A DNA stretch of 64,000 nt from NCBI RefSeq assembly GCF_003143515.1, contig NZ_CP029343.1, positions 5,642,001-5,706,000 of the forward strand. The letters are read 5' to 3'. A program made the position numbers and the translations under genes. Below the pieces are notes generated by a model. The model saw nothing but the letters and a program-made list of their open reading frames with translations, had not been told where the DNA came from and searched no databases. Below, one piece after another: positions 46,527 through 54,808 of the stretch. Numbering within the stretch: position 1 is the stretch's first letter; the number at the start of each line of letters is the position of its first letter. Origin of the DNA: Massilia oculi. Lineage in GTDB: Bacteria; Pseudomonadota; Gammaproteobacteria; Burkholderiales; Burkholderiaceae_D.

Positions 46527-46570
46527 TACAACGGGTACGACAGATACAACGGGTACGACAGATACAACGA
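46527..46570. repeat. 18-bp tandem repeat in the tctC-tctB spacer
   Basis: Two perfect copies of TACAACGGGTACGACAGA (46527-46544 and 46545-46562) followed by a partial third (TACAACGA, 46563-46570). It lies inside the tctCBA transcription unit and may have arisen by slippage. No function is evident. Confidence 0.85.
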
Positions 46571-46622
46571 CACGCACCGCCCCGGCGAGGCCAGGACGGT
46601 ACGTGATCTCAACTACGCATGC

Positions 46623-47597
46623 TCAGTCGGCGAAGGCGCCGGCCTTCTTGATGATCGGACCCCACAGGTCGATCTGCTGCTTGAGGTGGGTGCGCAGGGC
46701 TTCCGGCGTGGCCTGGCTGGTCGGGACCGGCTCGGTGCCCAGGTCGTTGAAGCGCTTGATCACGTTCGGATCGCGCAGCGAGGCGCGCAGGGCGCCCGCC
46801 AGCGCGTCCACGACCGGCTTCGGCGTGCCCTTCGGCGCGTACAGGCCGTGCCAGACGCCGACTTCGAAGCCCGGCAGGGCGCTCGAGGCCAGGGTCGGCA
46901 GGTTCGGCAGCGACGGCACGACGGTCTTGGTCGTCACGCCATAGGCCTTGATCTTGCCGCTCTTGATCTGGCTGGTGGTGTTGGTGGTCTGGTCGCACAT
47001 GAAGTCCACCTGGCCGCCCAGCAGGTCGTTCATCGCCGGGCCGGTGCCTTTGTAGGGCACGGTGGTCAGCTCGACGCCCATCGCGGTCTGCAGCAGCATG
47101 CCGCACAGGTGCGAGGCCGAACCCAGGCCAGCGTGGGCGTAGGTCACCTTGTCCTTGTTGGCCTTGACGTAGGTGATCAGCTCTTTCATGTCCTTGGCCG
47201 GGAAGTTGCCGCGGGCGACCACGGTCATCGGCACGTCGGTGATCAGGCCGATCGGCTCGAAGCTGTCGATCGCGTTGTACGGCAGCTTGCGGTACAGGGC
47301 CGGGGCGGTCGACTGGCCGATGTGATGCAGGAACACGGTGTAGCCGTCGGGCGCGGCCTTGGCCGCGCGCGCCGCGCCGATCGTGCCGCCGGCGCCGCCG
47401 ACGTTCTCGATGATGATCTGCTGCTTGAGGGTGTTGCCCATCGATTGCGCGACCAGGCGCGCGACCGTATCGGTCGGGCCGCCGGCCGCGAACGGCACGA
47501 TCATGGTGATGGTCTTGGTGGGGTAGTTCTGGGCTTGGGCCAGGCCGCTGCCGAAGGCAGCCAGGCACGCGACAGCGCACAGCATCTTGAGCTTCAT
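46623..47597 (-). CDS. tctC: Tripartite tricarboxylate transporter substrate-binding protein (Bug family)
   Basis: A periplasmic receptor for the TTT system, 324 residues with a signal peptide (MKLKMLCAVACLAAFGSGLAQAQ). It shows the Bug-family opening YPTKTITMIVPFAAGGPTDTVARLVAQSM, then VGGAGGTIGAARAAKAAPDGYT, PYKGTGPAMNDLLGGQVDFMCDQ and GLYAPKGTPKPVV. Betaproteobacteria often hold many such receptors, so the ligand cannot be predicted beyond a small carboxylate. First gene of the unit, with about 210 bp of probable promoter DNA upstream. Confidence 0.92.
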   Translation of the reverse strand: MKLKMLCAVACLAAFGSGLAQAQNYPTKTITMIVPFAAGGPTDTVARLVAQSMGNTLKQQIIIENVGGAGGTIGAARAAKAAPDGYTVFLHHIGQSTAPALYRKLPYNAIDSFEPIGLITDVPMTVVARGNFPAKDMKELITYVKANKDKVTYAHAGLGSASHLCGMLLQTAMGVELTTVPYKGTGPAMNDLLGGQVDFMCDQTTNTTSQIKSGKIKAYGVTTKTVVPSLPNLPTLASSALPGFEVGVWHGLYAPKGTPKPVVDALAGALRASLRDPNVIKRFNDLGTEPVPTSQATPEALRTHLKQQIDLWGPIIKKAGAFAD

Positions 47598-47806
47598 GTT
47601 TGTCGTCCTCGTCTATCTCGTTCTTGGTATGGGGTCGGCGGCCCGCACCTTCGTGGTGCGTCGCTGCGCTCTAGCGTTGTCTTACGCAGCTAGGGTTGTA
47701 CCAGTAAATATATTGATATGCAACTACGTGGAAATACGTATGTCGCATGGGTGGGACGAGGAGCGGAAAAAGCTGTACAGCCGAAGGCGAAAATTCGAAA
47801 ATGACA
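47598..47806. other. Intergenic stretch upstream of tctC
   Basis: About 210 bp between tctC and the terminator of the molybdenum hydroxylase genes. It holds an AT-rich patch (near 47705-47725) suitable for the tctC promoter and an imperfect inverted repeat TACGT/ATACGTA near 47725-47740. A small plus-strand frame across it has no family similarity. Confidence 0.4.
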
Positions 47807-47832
47807 ACGCCGACGGCGGTGGCCGTCGGCGT
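47807..47832 (-). terminator. Strong hairpin after the molybdenum hydroxylase operon
   Basis: Eleven-base arms ACGCCGACGGC (47807-47817) and GCCGTCGGCGT (47822-47832) enclose a 4-base loop. On the minus strand it lies 23 bp after the stop of the molybdopterin subunit gene and continues into TTGTCATTTTCG, an interrupted T tract. This is very probably the operon terminator. Confidence 0.75.
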
Positions 47833-47855
47833 CGGTGAAAGACAGCGAGCGTCGG

Positions 47856-50168
47856 TCAGACCGACGCTTGCACCGGCAGTTCGTGATCTCCCATCAGCAG
47901 CTTGTCCGGCGTCATCGGGGTAGTGCGCAGGCGCTTGCCGGTCGCATGGAAGATGGCGTTCGATACCGCCGCCGCCACGCCCACGATCCCGATCTCTCCC
48001 ACGCCCTTGGCGCCGAGCTGCTTGGTGACGATGCGGTCGTCCTCTTCCACGAAAATCACGTCGATGTCGTGGATGTCGGCGTTCACCGCCACGTGGTATT
48101 CGGCATAGTTGTGGTTCATGAAGCGCCCGTACCTTTCATCGGTATGGGTTTCTTCATGCAGGGCCTGGCTGATGCCCCACACCACGGCGCCGCTGATCTG
48201 GCTCCTGGCCGTCTTGGCGCTGATGATGCGTCCGGCCGCGATCGCGCTCACCACGCGGGTCACGCGCACCATGCCCAGCTGCTCGTTGACGCGCACTTCG
48301 CAGAACACGGCCGAGTGCACCGCACGCGCGTACTTGCGCTGCTTGAGCATCTGCGGCGTCATGAAGAATTTCTCCTCCAGGCGGTCGAGGTTGGCGTCAC
48401 GCAGCACGGCGGAGAGCTCGACCCGCCGCGCCTGATCCTTCTTCAGGAACACGGCGCCGTCGCCGAACTCCACCTCGCTCATGCGCGCCTTCGCCAGCGG
48501 CGAATCCTGCATCGCCGCCGCCATCTTGAGCAGCTGCTTCTTGAGCTTCTCGCAGGCGCCATGCACGCCCGAGCCCACCGTGGCCATGTGCGACGAGCCG
48601 CCCTCGATCGGCGCCATCGGCAGCGTCGAGTCACCCAGCTGGAAGGTCACCTGCTCGAGCGGCAAGCCGAGCTGTTCGGCGGCGACGATCGACATCGCGG
48701 TATAGGTCCCGGTGCCGATGTCGGTCGCCGCGCTGCTCACCACCAGGCGGCCGTCCACGTGCAGCACGGCGGAGACGCGCGCCACCATGACCAGCGAATC
48801 CCAGATCCCGGTGGCCATGCCCCAGCCCACCAGCTCGTCGCCGTCCACCATCGTGCGCGGCTCGAGCGGACGCTTGTCCCAGCCGAAGCGCTCGGCGCCC
48901 TGGCGGTAGCATTCGCGCAGCTCCTTGGTCGAGAAGGGCTTGTCCTCGATCGGGGCGACGTCGGTGTAGTTCTTCAGGCGCACGGCCAGCGGATCCATCT
49001 TGAGCTCGTACGCCAGCTCGTCCATCGCCACTTCGAGCGCATGCACGCCGTGAGCGGCGCCGGGCGCGCGCATGTCCAAAGGGGTGAAGCGGTCGTGCGC
49101 CACGACCTGGTAGCCGAGCTTGATGTCCGGGCAGGCGTACAACTGGCCGGACCAGTTGACGATCACCTCCACGTAGTCCTCGAGCCGCGAGGTTTCCTGG
49201 ATCGCCTCGTGCCAGATTGCCTTGAGCGTGCCGTCACGGTCGGCGCCGAGGCGGATGCGGTGCCAGGTTTCGGGTCGGTGGCCGAAGCTGAACATCTGCT
49301 GGCGGGTGAGCATCACCCGCACCGAGCGTTTCAGCTGCAGCGCGCCCATCACGGCCAGCGGCAACTGGTATTGCGGGCGCAGGCCGGAACCGAAGGCGCC
49401 GCCCACGTAGGGATTGCGCACCGTGACCTTGTCCTTCGAGATGCCGAAACCGTGCGAGACGTACCAGCGGCTGTTCTGCGAGCTTTGCGTCTTGTCGTAG
49501 ATGGTCAGGTGGCCATCCTCGCCGTACAGCACGGTGGAGGCGAACATCTCCATCGGATTGTGGTGCTCGACCCCGTTGTAGTACTGCGAGTCGATCTTGA
49601 CCTCGGCGTCGGCGAAGGCCTTCTCGCCGTCGCCGATGGAGCTGGGCGGCGTGAAGCCGGCCTTCATCTTCTTCGGCTCGTAGGCTTCGTCGAGGCGCGC
49701 CAGGTGGTTGGTCTCGTGCTGCTCGACGTCGTAGTGCACCCGCACCAGCTGGGCCGCGTGGCGCGCGGCTTCGAAGGTGTCGGCGATCACCAGCGCGACC
49801 GGCTGGCCGCTGTAGAAGATCTGGTCCGAGAACAGGGGCCGGAACGGCGAACCGGCCGGCGCCGTCATGTCCTTCCAGGCGATGTCGAGGGAGCGCATCT
49901 TGGGGCGGTTCTCGTGGGTCATCACGGAGATCACGCCGTGCGCGGTGAGGGCGTCGACGGTGTCGATGCGGCTGATACGGCCCTTGGCCACGGTGCTGCT
50001 GACGACCACGCCGTAGCACAGGTCGGGGGCAAACACCTCGGCCGCGTACTGGGCCTGGCCGGTGACCTTGGCGCGGCCGTCGACGCGCGAGACGGCCATG
50101 CCGCTCTTGACGCGGCCGGTGCCGGCCGGCGCGCTCGGTGCGCGCAGTTCTGGAATCAGGTCGGTCAT
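47856..50168 (-). CDS. Xanthine dehydrogenase-family molybdopterin subunit (PaoC/YagR-like)
   Basis: The catalytic large subunit of a molybdenum hydroxylase, 770 residues from ATG 50168. It has the fused substrate/molybdopterin domains of the xanthine oxidase family: GRAKVTGQAQYAAEV near the start, QPVALVIADTFEAARHAAQLV, VRNPYVGGAFGSGLRPQYQLP (cofactor-binding glycine motif), MRAPGAAHGVHALEVAMDELA, ATDIGTGTYTAMSIVAAEQLG, and AKGVGEIGIVGVAAAVSNAI with the catalytic Glu. It resembles E. coli PaoC (aldehyde oxidoreductase). The real substrate may be an aldehyde or N-heterocycle. Last of three coupled genes. Confidence 0.92.
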   Translation of the reverse strand: MTDLIPELRAPSAPAGTGRVKSGMAVSRVDGRAKVTGQAQYAAEVFAPDLCYGVVVSSTVAKGRISRIDTVDALTAHGVISVMTHENRPKMRSLDIAWKDMTAPAGSPFRPLFSDQIFYSGQPVALVIADTFEAARHAAQLVRVHYDVEQHETNHLARLDEAYEPKKMKAGFTPPSSIGDGEKAFADAEVKIDSQYYNGVEHHNPMEMFASTVLYGEDGHLTIYDKTQSSQNSRWYVSHGFGISKDKVTVRNPYVGGAFGSGLRPQYQLPLAVMGALQLKRSVRVMLTRQQMFSFGHRPETWHRIRLGADRDGTLKAIWHEAIQETSRLEDYVEVIVNWSGQLYACPDIKLGYQVVAHDRFTPLDMRAPGAAHGVHALEVAMDELAYELKMDPLAVRLKNYTDVAPIEDKPFSTKELRECYRQGAERFGWDKRPLEPRTMVDGDELVGWGMATGIWDSLVMVARVSAVLHVDGRLVVSSAATDIGTGTYTAMSIVAAEQLGLPLEQVTFQLGDSTLPMAPIEGGSSHMATVGSGVHGACEKLKKQLLKMAAAMQDSPLAKARMSEVEFGDGAVFLKKDQARRVELSAVLRDANLDRLEEKFFMTPQMLKQRKYARAVHSAVFCEVRVNEQLGMVRVTRVVSAIAAGRIISAKTARSQISGAVVWGISQALHEETHTDERYGRFMNHNYAEYHVAVNADIHDIDVIFVEEDDRIVTKQLGAKGVGEIGIVGVAAAVSNAIFHATGKRLRTTPMTPDKLLMGDHELPVQASV

Positions 50169-51199
50169 GCGTGGTCTCCCTCTGGATCTCGTTTGCTTCC
50201 GCTGGCGATCTCGGTGCCGCGGGCGGCGCTGCTCAAGGCCTGGACGATGGCGTTCTTCGCCAGGGCCAGCTTGAAGTCGTTCTGCCCGTAGCCGCGCGCG
50301 CCCTGCAGGATGGCGTCGGCCGCGGCGGCGAAGGCCTCCTCGCCGGCCGCCTTGCCCACCAGCTGCGCTTCGGCCGCTTCGACGCGCCACGGCTTGTGGG
50401 CGACGCCGCCCAGCGCGATGCGCGCGGCCCTGATCGCGCCGCCGTCCTCGAGGTCGAGGGCTGCCGCCACCGAAACGAGGGCGAATGCATAGGACAGGCG
50501 GTCGCGCACCTTGATGTAGGCGCTGTGGGCGATGAAGCGGTCGGCCTGTGGCACGGTGATGTGGGTGATCAGTTCGCCCGGCTGCAGCGTGTTGTCGATC
50601 TCGGGCCGGTCTTCCGGCAGGCGGTGGAAGTCGGCAAAGGGGATTTGCCGCTTGCCGCTGCTGGACTGGACGTGCACGGTCGCGTCGAGCGCGCGCAGGG
50701 CCACGCACATATCGGACGGGTGGGTCGCGATGCAGGCCTCGCTCGTGCCCAGGATCGCGTGCTGGCGGTTGACGCCATCCCTGGCCGGGCAACCGGTGCC
50801 CGGCTCGCGCTTGTTGCAGGCGGTGCCGAGGTCATAGAAATAGACGCAGCGGGTGCGCTGCATCAGGTTGCCGCCATTGCTGGCCATATTGCGCAGCTGG
50901 GGCGAGGCGCCGGCCAGGATGGCGCTCGACAGCAGCGGGAAATGTTCCCGGACGAGTGGGGCGTAGGCCGTATCGGCGTTGCGGGCGAGGGCGCCCAGCA
51001 ATAGGCTGCCGTCCTCGCCGATTTCGACCTGATCGAGGTCGAGGCCATTGATGTCGACCAGCTGGGCAGGGCGCATCACGCCTTCCTTCATCAGGTCGAG
51101 CAGGTTGGTGCCGCCTGCGATCGGACGCGCTTCGCCGCCGCGCAATGCGGCCAGCACGCCATCGAGGTCCTTCGATTGGGTAAAGGTGAACGGGTTCAT
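50165..51199 (-). CDS. Xanthine dehydrogenase-family FAD-binding subunit (PaoB-like)
   Basis: The medium subunit, 344 residues. The N-terminal FAD domain has RPIAGGTNLLDLMKEGVMRPAQLVDI; LMQRTRCVYFYDLGTACNKREPGTGCPARDGVNRQHAIL carries Cys residues in the position of the extra Fe-S cluster known from PaoB-type subunits. A CO dehydrogenase flavoprotein C-terminal domain ends the protein. It overlaps both neighbours by 4 bp (ATGA on each side), so the three subunits are translationally coupled. Confidence 0.92.
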   Translation of the reverse strand: MNPFTFTQSKDLDGVLAALRGGEARPIAGGTNLLDLMKEGVMRPAQLVDINGLDLDQVEIGEDGSLLLGALARNADTAYAPLVREHFPLLSSAILAGASPQLRNMASNGGNLMQRTRCVYFYDLGTACNKREPGTGCPARDGVNRQHAILGTSEACIATHPSDMCVALRALDATVHVQSSSGKRQIPFADFHRLPEDRPEIDNTLQPGELITHITVPQADRFIAHSAYIKVRDRLSYAFALVSVAAALDLEDGGAIRAARIALGGVAHKPWRVEAAEAQLVGKAAGEEAFAAAADAILQGARGYGQNDFKLALAKNAIVQALSSAARGTEIASGSKRDPEGDHA

Positions 51200-51735
51200 G
51201 CCAGCACCGCCCCGGTCGTGAAGGCCGGCTTGTCGCCGTTATCGCGGTCGATGGCACTGCGCCGCAAGTCCATGACCCGGACCACGGCGTCCGCGATCTG
51301 CGGATAGGCGCCGCAGCGGCAGATGTTGCCGCTCATGAGTTCGCGCACATCGTCGCGCGATGCGGCCTGGCCTTCGTTCATCAGGCCCACGGCCGAACAC
51401 AGCTGTCCGGGAGTACAGTAGCCGCACTGGAAGGCGTCGCAGTCGATGAACGCCTGCTGGATCGGATGCAGGTCCTCGCCCTCGGCGAGGCCCTCGACCG
51501 TGGTGATCTCCTTGCCGTTCTGCATGACCGCCAGGGTCAGGCAGGAATTGATGCGCTTGCCATCGACCAGTACCGTGCATGCGCCGCATTGTCCGTGGTC
51601 GCAGCCCTTCTTGGTGCCGGTCATGCCTGCGCGCTCGCGCAACAGGTCAAGCAAGGTCACCCAGGACTCGACGTTGAATTCGCGGTCTTGCCCGTTGATA
51701 CGCAGGCGAACCGGATACTGCTGGTGAAGTTCCAT
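51196..51735 (-). CDS. Two-[2Fe-2S] small subunit of the molybdenum hydroxylase (PaoA-like)
   Basis: An electron-transfer subunit of about 179 residues. The ferredoxin-like cluster is GCDHGQCGACTVLVDGKRINSC; the second, helical cluster is CDAFQCGYCTPGQLCSAVGL and SGNICRCGAYPQI. ATG 51735 (MELHQQYPVRL) has AGGGG at good spacing; ATG 51741 and a longer start at 51762 are also open. Unlike E. coli PaoA, no twin-arginine signal precedes the ferredoxin domain, so the enzyme is predicted to be cytosolic. First gene of the operon. Confidence 0.92.
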   Translation of the reverse strand: MELHQQYPVRLRINGQDREFNVESWVTLLDLLRERAGMTGTKKGCDHGQCGACTVLVDGKRINSCLTLAVMQNGKEITTVEGLAEGEDLHPIQQAFIDCDAFQCGYCTPGQLCSAVGLMNEGQAASRDDVRELMSGNICRCGAYPQIADAVVRVMDLRRSAIDRDNGDKPAFTTGAVLA

Positions 51736-51833
51736 GGTCATTTCCCCTCTATGAGAAGCCATGACCTTACCCCTGCAGCATGGACGTCACGGTTAGGTGA
51801 CGCACCTACTCCCGACGTTACTTGTAATTTTGC

Positions 51834-52724
51834 TCAGGGACCGCGGAATACCACCGTTTTGTTGCCGTCGACAAAGACACGGCGCTCGATGTGGAACTTG
51901 ACCGCCGCCGCCAGCGCCAGGCACTCGTTGTCGCGGCCGACGCGGGTCAGCTGGTCGACCCGGTAGTTGTGGTCGACCCGGGTCAGCACCTGCTCGATGA
52001 TCGGGCCCTCGTCGAGATCGGGCGTGGCATAGTGCGCGGTCGCGCCGATCAGCTTGACCCCGCGGTCGAAGGCTTGCTGGTAGGGCTTGGCGCCCTTGAA
52101 GCCGGGCAGGAAGGAGTGGTGGATATTGATGCACTTGCCAGCCAGGCGCCGCGCCAGCTCGTCCGACAGGATCTGCATGTAGCGCGCCAGGATCACCAGC
52201 TCGGAACCGGTCTCCTCGAAAATCTCGAACAGGCGCGCCTCTTGCTGGGCCTTGTTGTCCCTGGTGACCGGCAGGAACACGAAGCGGATGCCTTCGCGCT
52301 CGACCATCGGGCGCAGGTCGAGGTGGTTCGACACCACCGCCGTGATCTGCATGTTCAGCTCGCCATTACGGCGGCGATACAGCAGGTCGTCCAGGCAATG
52401 GTCGGTCTTCGAGACCATGATCACGGTGCGCACCGGATCGAGCGGGTCGAACATTTTCCACTGCATGTCGAGGCGGCCCGCTACCAGCTCGGCGAATTCG
52501 CTGCGGACGCGCTCGATCGGCGGCGAGTGTTCTTGCTGGCGAAACACGGCGCGCATGAAGAAGCGCGCGGTCGAATCGTCGTCGAACTGTTCCAGCGCGC
52601 AGATATAGCAGTCGCGCTCGGCGAGGAAGGTCGCCACGGCGGCGACGATGCCGGTGCCGGCCGGGCAGCTGGCGTTGAGGATGTATTCGATGCGGCCGGC
52701 GGGCGCCGGAACGATGCTGCTCAT
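51834..52724 (-). CDS. purU: Formyltetrahydrofolate deformylase
   Basis: Hydrolyses 10-formyl-tetrahydrofolate to formate and tetrahydrofolate, balancing one-carbon pools and supplying formate for purine synthesis. It has 296 residues from ATG 52724 (AGGAA six bases upstream). An N-terminal ACT domain (residues about 10-85, YILNASCPAGTGIVAAVATFLAE) is followed by the formyl-transferase fold with NIHHSFLPGFKGAKPYQQAFDRGVKLIGATAHYATPDLDEGPII, which carries the catalytic Asn, His and Asp. No operon partner is evident. Confidence 0.95.
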   Translation of the reverse strand: MSSIVPAPAGRIEYILNASCPAGTGIVAAVATFLAERDCYICALEQFDDDSTARFFMRAVFRQQEHSPPIERVRSEFAELVAGRLDMQWKMFDPLDPVRTVIMVSKTDHCLDDLLYRRRNGELNMQITAVVSNHLDLRPMVEREGIRFVFLPVTRDNKAQQEARLFEIFEETGSELVILARYMQILSDELARRLAGKCINIHHSFLPGFKGAKPYQQAFDRGVKLIGATAHYATPDLDEGPIIEQVLTRVDHNYRVDQLTRVGRDNECLALAAAVKFHIERRVFVDGNKTVVFRGP

Positions 52725-52945
52725 GAGTGATTCCTGTCGGTTAGGGGCTGGATGCAATGTGCTCGTCCGTCACGCGACACCGGCCAGGTGGGCCGGCGGC
52801 AGCTCTGGTTTCCGGCGCCGCCCGGTCGGCGGCGCTGGAAGGTGATGTTGCGATGTTGTCAGAATATATAGAATGAGGGATGCGGCCGGCGCCGTCAAGG
52901 GTGTGCATCGGACGTGCTACCATGCGCGCTTTTTCCAGAGCCGCC

Positions 52946-53442
52946 ATGTCGTCCCCAGTGACCATTCGTCCGATGCTGCCCGCCGATCTCGATGCCATCC
53001 TGCGCGTGCAGGCGGCCTGCTATCCGCCGGCGATGCAGGAAGCGGCGGCGGTGGTGAAGGCGCGGCTGGATGCGGCAGCCGCCACCTGCCTGGCCGCGAG
53101 CGACGCCGACGGCGTATGCGGCTACCTGTTCGCCTATCCGTCGCGCCTGGGGAGAGTGACCGACCTGGGGGCGCCGTTCGGGATCGCCCGGATGCCGACA
53201 CCCTGTACCTGCACGACCTGGCGGTCGACCCGCGCGCACTCGGACGGGGCCTGGCGCGCGCACTGGTGGAACATTTGCTGGACCTGGGCCGCGGCCTGGA
53301 TTTGCCCCATGCCGCCCTGGTCTCGGTACAGGACAGCACGCGCTTCTGGAACGGCTTCGGCTTCGAGGCGCGGGCGACGAGCGATGCCGGCCTGTTCACC
53401 TATCCGCCGGGCGCGGTCTATATGGCGCGCCCGCTGGATTGA
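52946..53442 (+). pseudogene. GNAT family acetyltransferase, interrupted by a one-base frameshift
   Basis: An acetyl-CoA-dependent N-acetyltransferase of about 165 residues. From ATG 52946 (MSSPVTIRPMLPADLDAILRVQ) one frame runs to VTDLGAPFGIA near 53190. The continuation DADTLYLHDLAVDPRALGRGLARALVEHLL, which holds the acetyl-CoA-binding loop, and the end MARPLD are in another frame to the stop at 53442. One extra C in GCCCGG (53190-53195) restores GIAPDADTLYL. ATG 52922 is an alternative start. The substrate is unknown. Confidence 0.82.
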
Positions 53443-53466
53443 TTCAGAGCCTATCCCGGTAGGCTC

Positions 53467-53928
53467 TTACTCGACGCGGCGCACCTTGGCCGAGGCGTTG
53501 GTGCCGTCGACGCGCATGAAGATGGTGCCGAACATATTGCGTTCGATGCTGACCTTGGCGTCGGTGCGCGGCGCCAGGACCGCGTCGCTGCCGTCGACGA
53601 CCCGCCACACCTGGCCATTGGCCAGGCGGATGCGCGAATTCGGACCCCAGCCCTCGAAGCTGCCCACGATGGTGCTCTGCACCGACCTGGGCTGCGCCTC
53701 GCGCTGCTTCACGGCTTCCATGCCGAAGTTCTCCTCGGCGGTTGCCGCTGCCGCCGCCGGCGCGGCCTGCGCTGCCGCGGCCGGACCGGCCACGCCGACG
53801 GGGATCGCGTCATAGCAGGCAACGCGCGCCGCGACGTCGCTCACGGTGCGGCATTTCAGGAGGGCAGCGTCATTGGCGAGCGCGGAACCGGAGGCGAGGA
53901 GCAGTACGGCAAGAGGCAGGGCTTTCAT
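53467..53928 (-). CDS. Exported protein of unknown function
   Basis: A 153-residue protein with a signal peptide (MKALPLAVLLLASGSALA). It shows the pattern LLKCRTVSDVAARVACYDAI (two Cys 15 residues apart), an Ala-rich linker, then a small beta-rich domain STIVGSFEGWGPNSRIRLANGQVWRVVDGSDAVL. The C-x-n-R-x-A-C-Y-D pattern occurs in many short periplasmic proteins of Betaproteobacteria. Function unknown. It converges with the acetyltransferase gene. Confidence 0.75.
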   Translation of the reverse strand: MKALPLAVLLLASGSALANDAALLKCRTVSDVAARVACYDAIPVGVAGPAAAAQAAPAAAAATAEENFGMEAVKQREAQPRSVQSTIVGSFEGWGPNSRIRLANGQVWRVVDGSDAVLAPRTDAKVSIERNMFGTIFMRVDGTNASAKVRRVE

Positions 53929-54110
53929 CGGAATCCTAGGTAGTGGTGGAAGCTCGCCCCAGGCGAGGCCCAGGGCGGCTACGATTATAGGGGATGCCGA
54001 TGATGGAGTGGAAATCGTGGGACCGCCGGCAAGAGTTCGCGGGACGTCCTATACTGCCGGGCGGCGCCAGGCACTGTCGGACCGTGGCGCCTCCAATACG
54101 AAGGAAGACC

Positions 54111-54407
54111 ATGAAGCCACAAGTGACCATCATCGCCACCCTGTACGCCAGGGCAGGCCAGGAAGCCGCGCTCGCGGCGCGCATGCACCAGATGTCGGTT
54201 GAAAGCCGCAAGGAAGCCGGCTGCATCCTGTACGAGCTGCAGCGCTCGAACGACGACCCGCGCGAGTTCATCATGGTGGAGTACTGGCGCGATGCCGAGG
54301 CCGTGGCGCTGCACGACGCCAGCGCGCACATGGCGGCGCTGGTGGCCGACCTGCCGGCGCTGGTTGACCGTCCGGTCGCGGTGCGCAAGTACACTCCCGC
54401 CGGCTGA
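54111..54407 (+). CDS. ABM-domain protein (antibiotic biosynthesis monooxygenase/quinol monooxygenase type)
   Basis: A 98-residue ferredoxin-like dimeric alpha+beta barrel protein. Family blocks are VTIIATLYARAGQEAALAARM, SRKEAGCILYELQRSNDDPREFIMVEYWRD and HDASAHMAALV. AAGGAAGACC precedes the ATG. Relatives include YgiN-type quinol monooxygenases and heme-degrading enzymes. The conserved His of HMAAL is kept. It converges on the globin gene. Confidence 0.85.
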   Translation: MKPQVTIIATLYARAGQEAALAARMHQMSVESRKEAGCILYELQRSNDDPREFIMVEYWRDAEAVALHDASAHMAALVADLPALVDRPVAVRKYTPAG

Positions 54408-54419
54408 GGGCGGACGGCC

Positions 54420-54808
54420 TCAGGCGGCCCGGCCGAACAGCCCGATCTGCAGACCACGCGCCATGCCGCGCGCCGCATCGACCAGGGCGGCGGCGTCGGC
54501 GGGCGCGAACAGGCTGCCGGCCGTCTCCTCGAACAGGGCCAGCCAGCGCGCGAAATGCGCCGGCGTGAGCTGGGGCATGGCCTGGTGCTTGCCGACGACG
54601 TTGCCGCGAAACTCGCGCGCCTTCAGGATCGCGGTGCTCCAGAACGACACCATGCGCTGCTTGTGGTGATCCCACTCGCCGTCCGCGATCATGCCGGCGA
54701 ACACGGGACCGAGCAGCGGATCGCGCCTGACCTGGTGGTAGAAGACGTCGACCAGCACGGCCAGGGCCGGGCGATCCAGGGGCAGGGGACGATATCGCGT
54801 GCGCTCAA
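54420..54808 (-). pseudogene. Group III truncated hemoglobin, start region one base short
   Basis: A heme globin that handles NO or oxygen, about 129 residues if repaired. The body DRPALAVLVDVFYHQVRRDPLLGPVFAGMI, then HHKQRMVSFWSTAILKAREFRGN and QLTPAHFARWLALFEETAGSLF (proximal His), is intact to 54420. A proper start is found only in another frame: TTG 54808 (LSARDIVP), which overlaps the NnrS stop. The span of 389 bp is one base short of a whole frame. One more G in GGGG at 54785-54788 joins them as ARDIVPLPLDRPALAVL. Otherwise an internal start must be used. Confidence 0.75.

Noticed and set aside
46527..46570. CRISPR-like repeat
   Set aside because: Only 2.4 directly adjoining copies without spacers; a simple tandem duplication.
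47587..47838. 83-codon plus-strand frame in the tctC upstream region
   Set aside because: No similarity, and it spans the divergent promoter area and the terminator hairpin.
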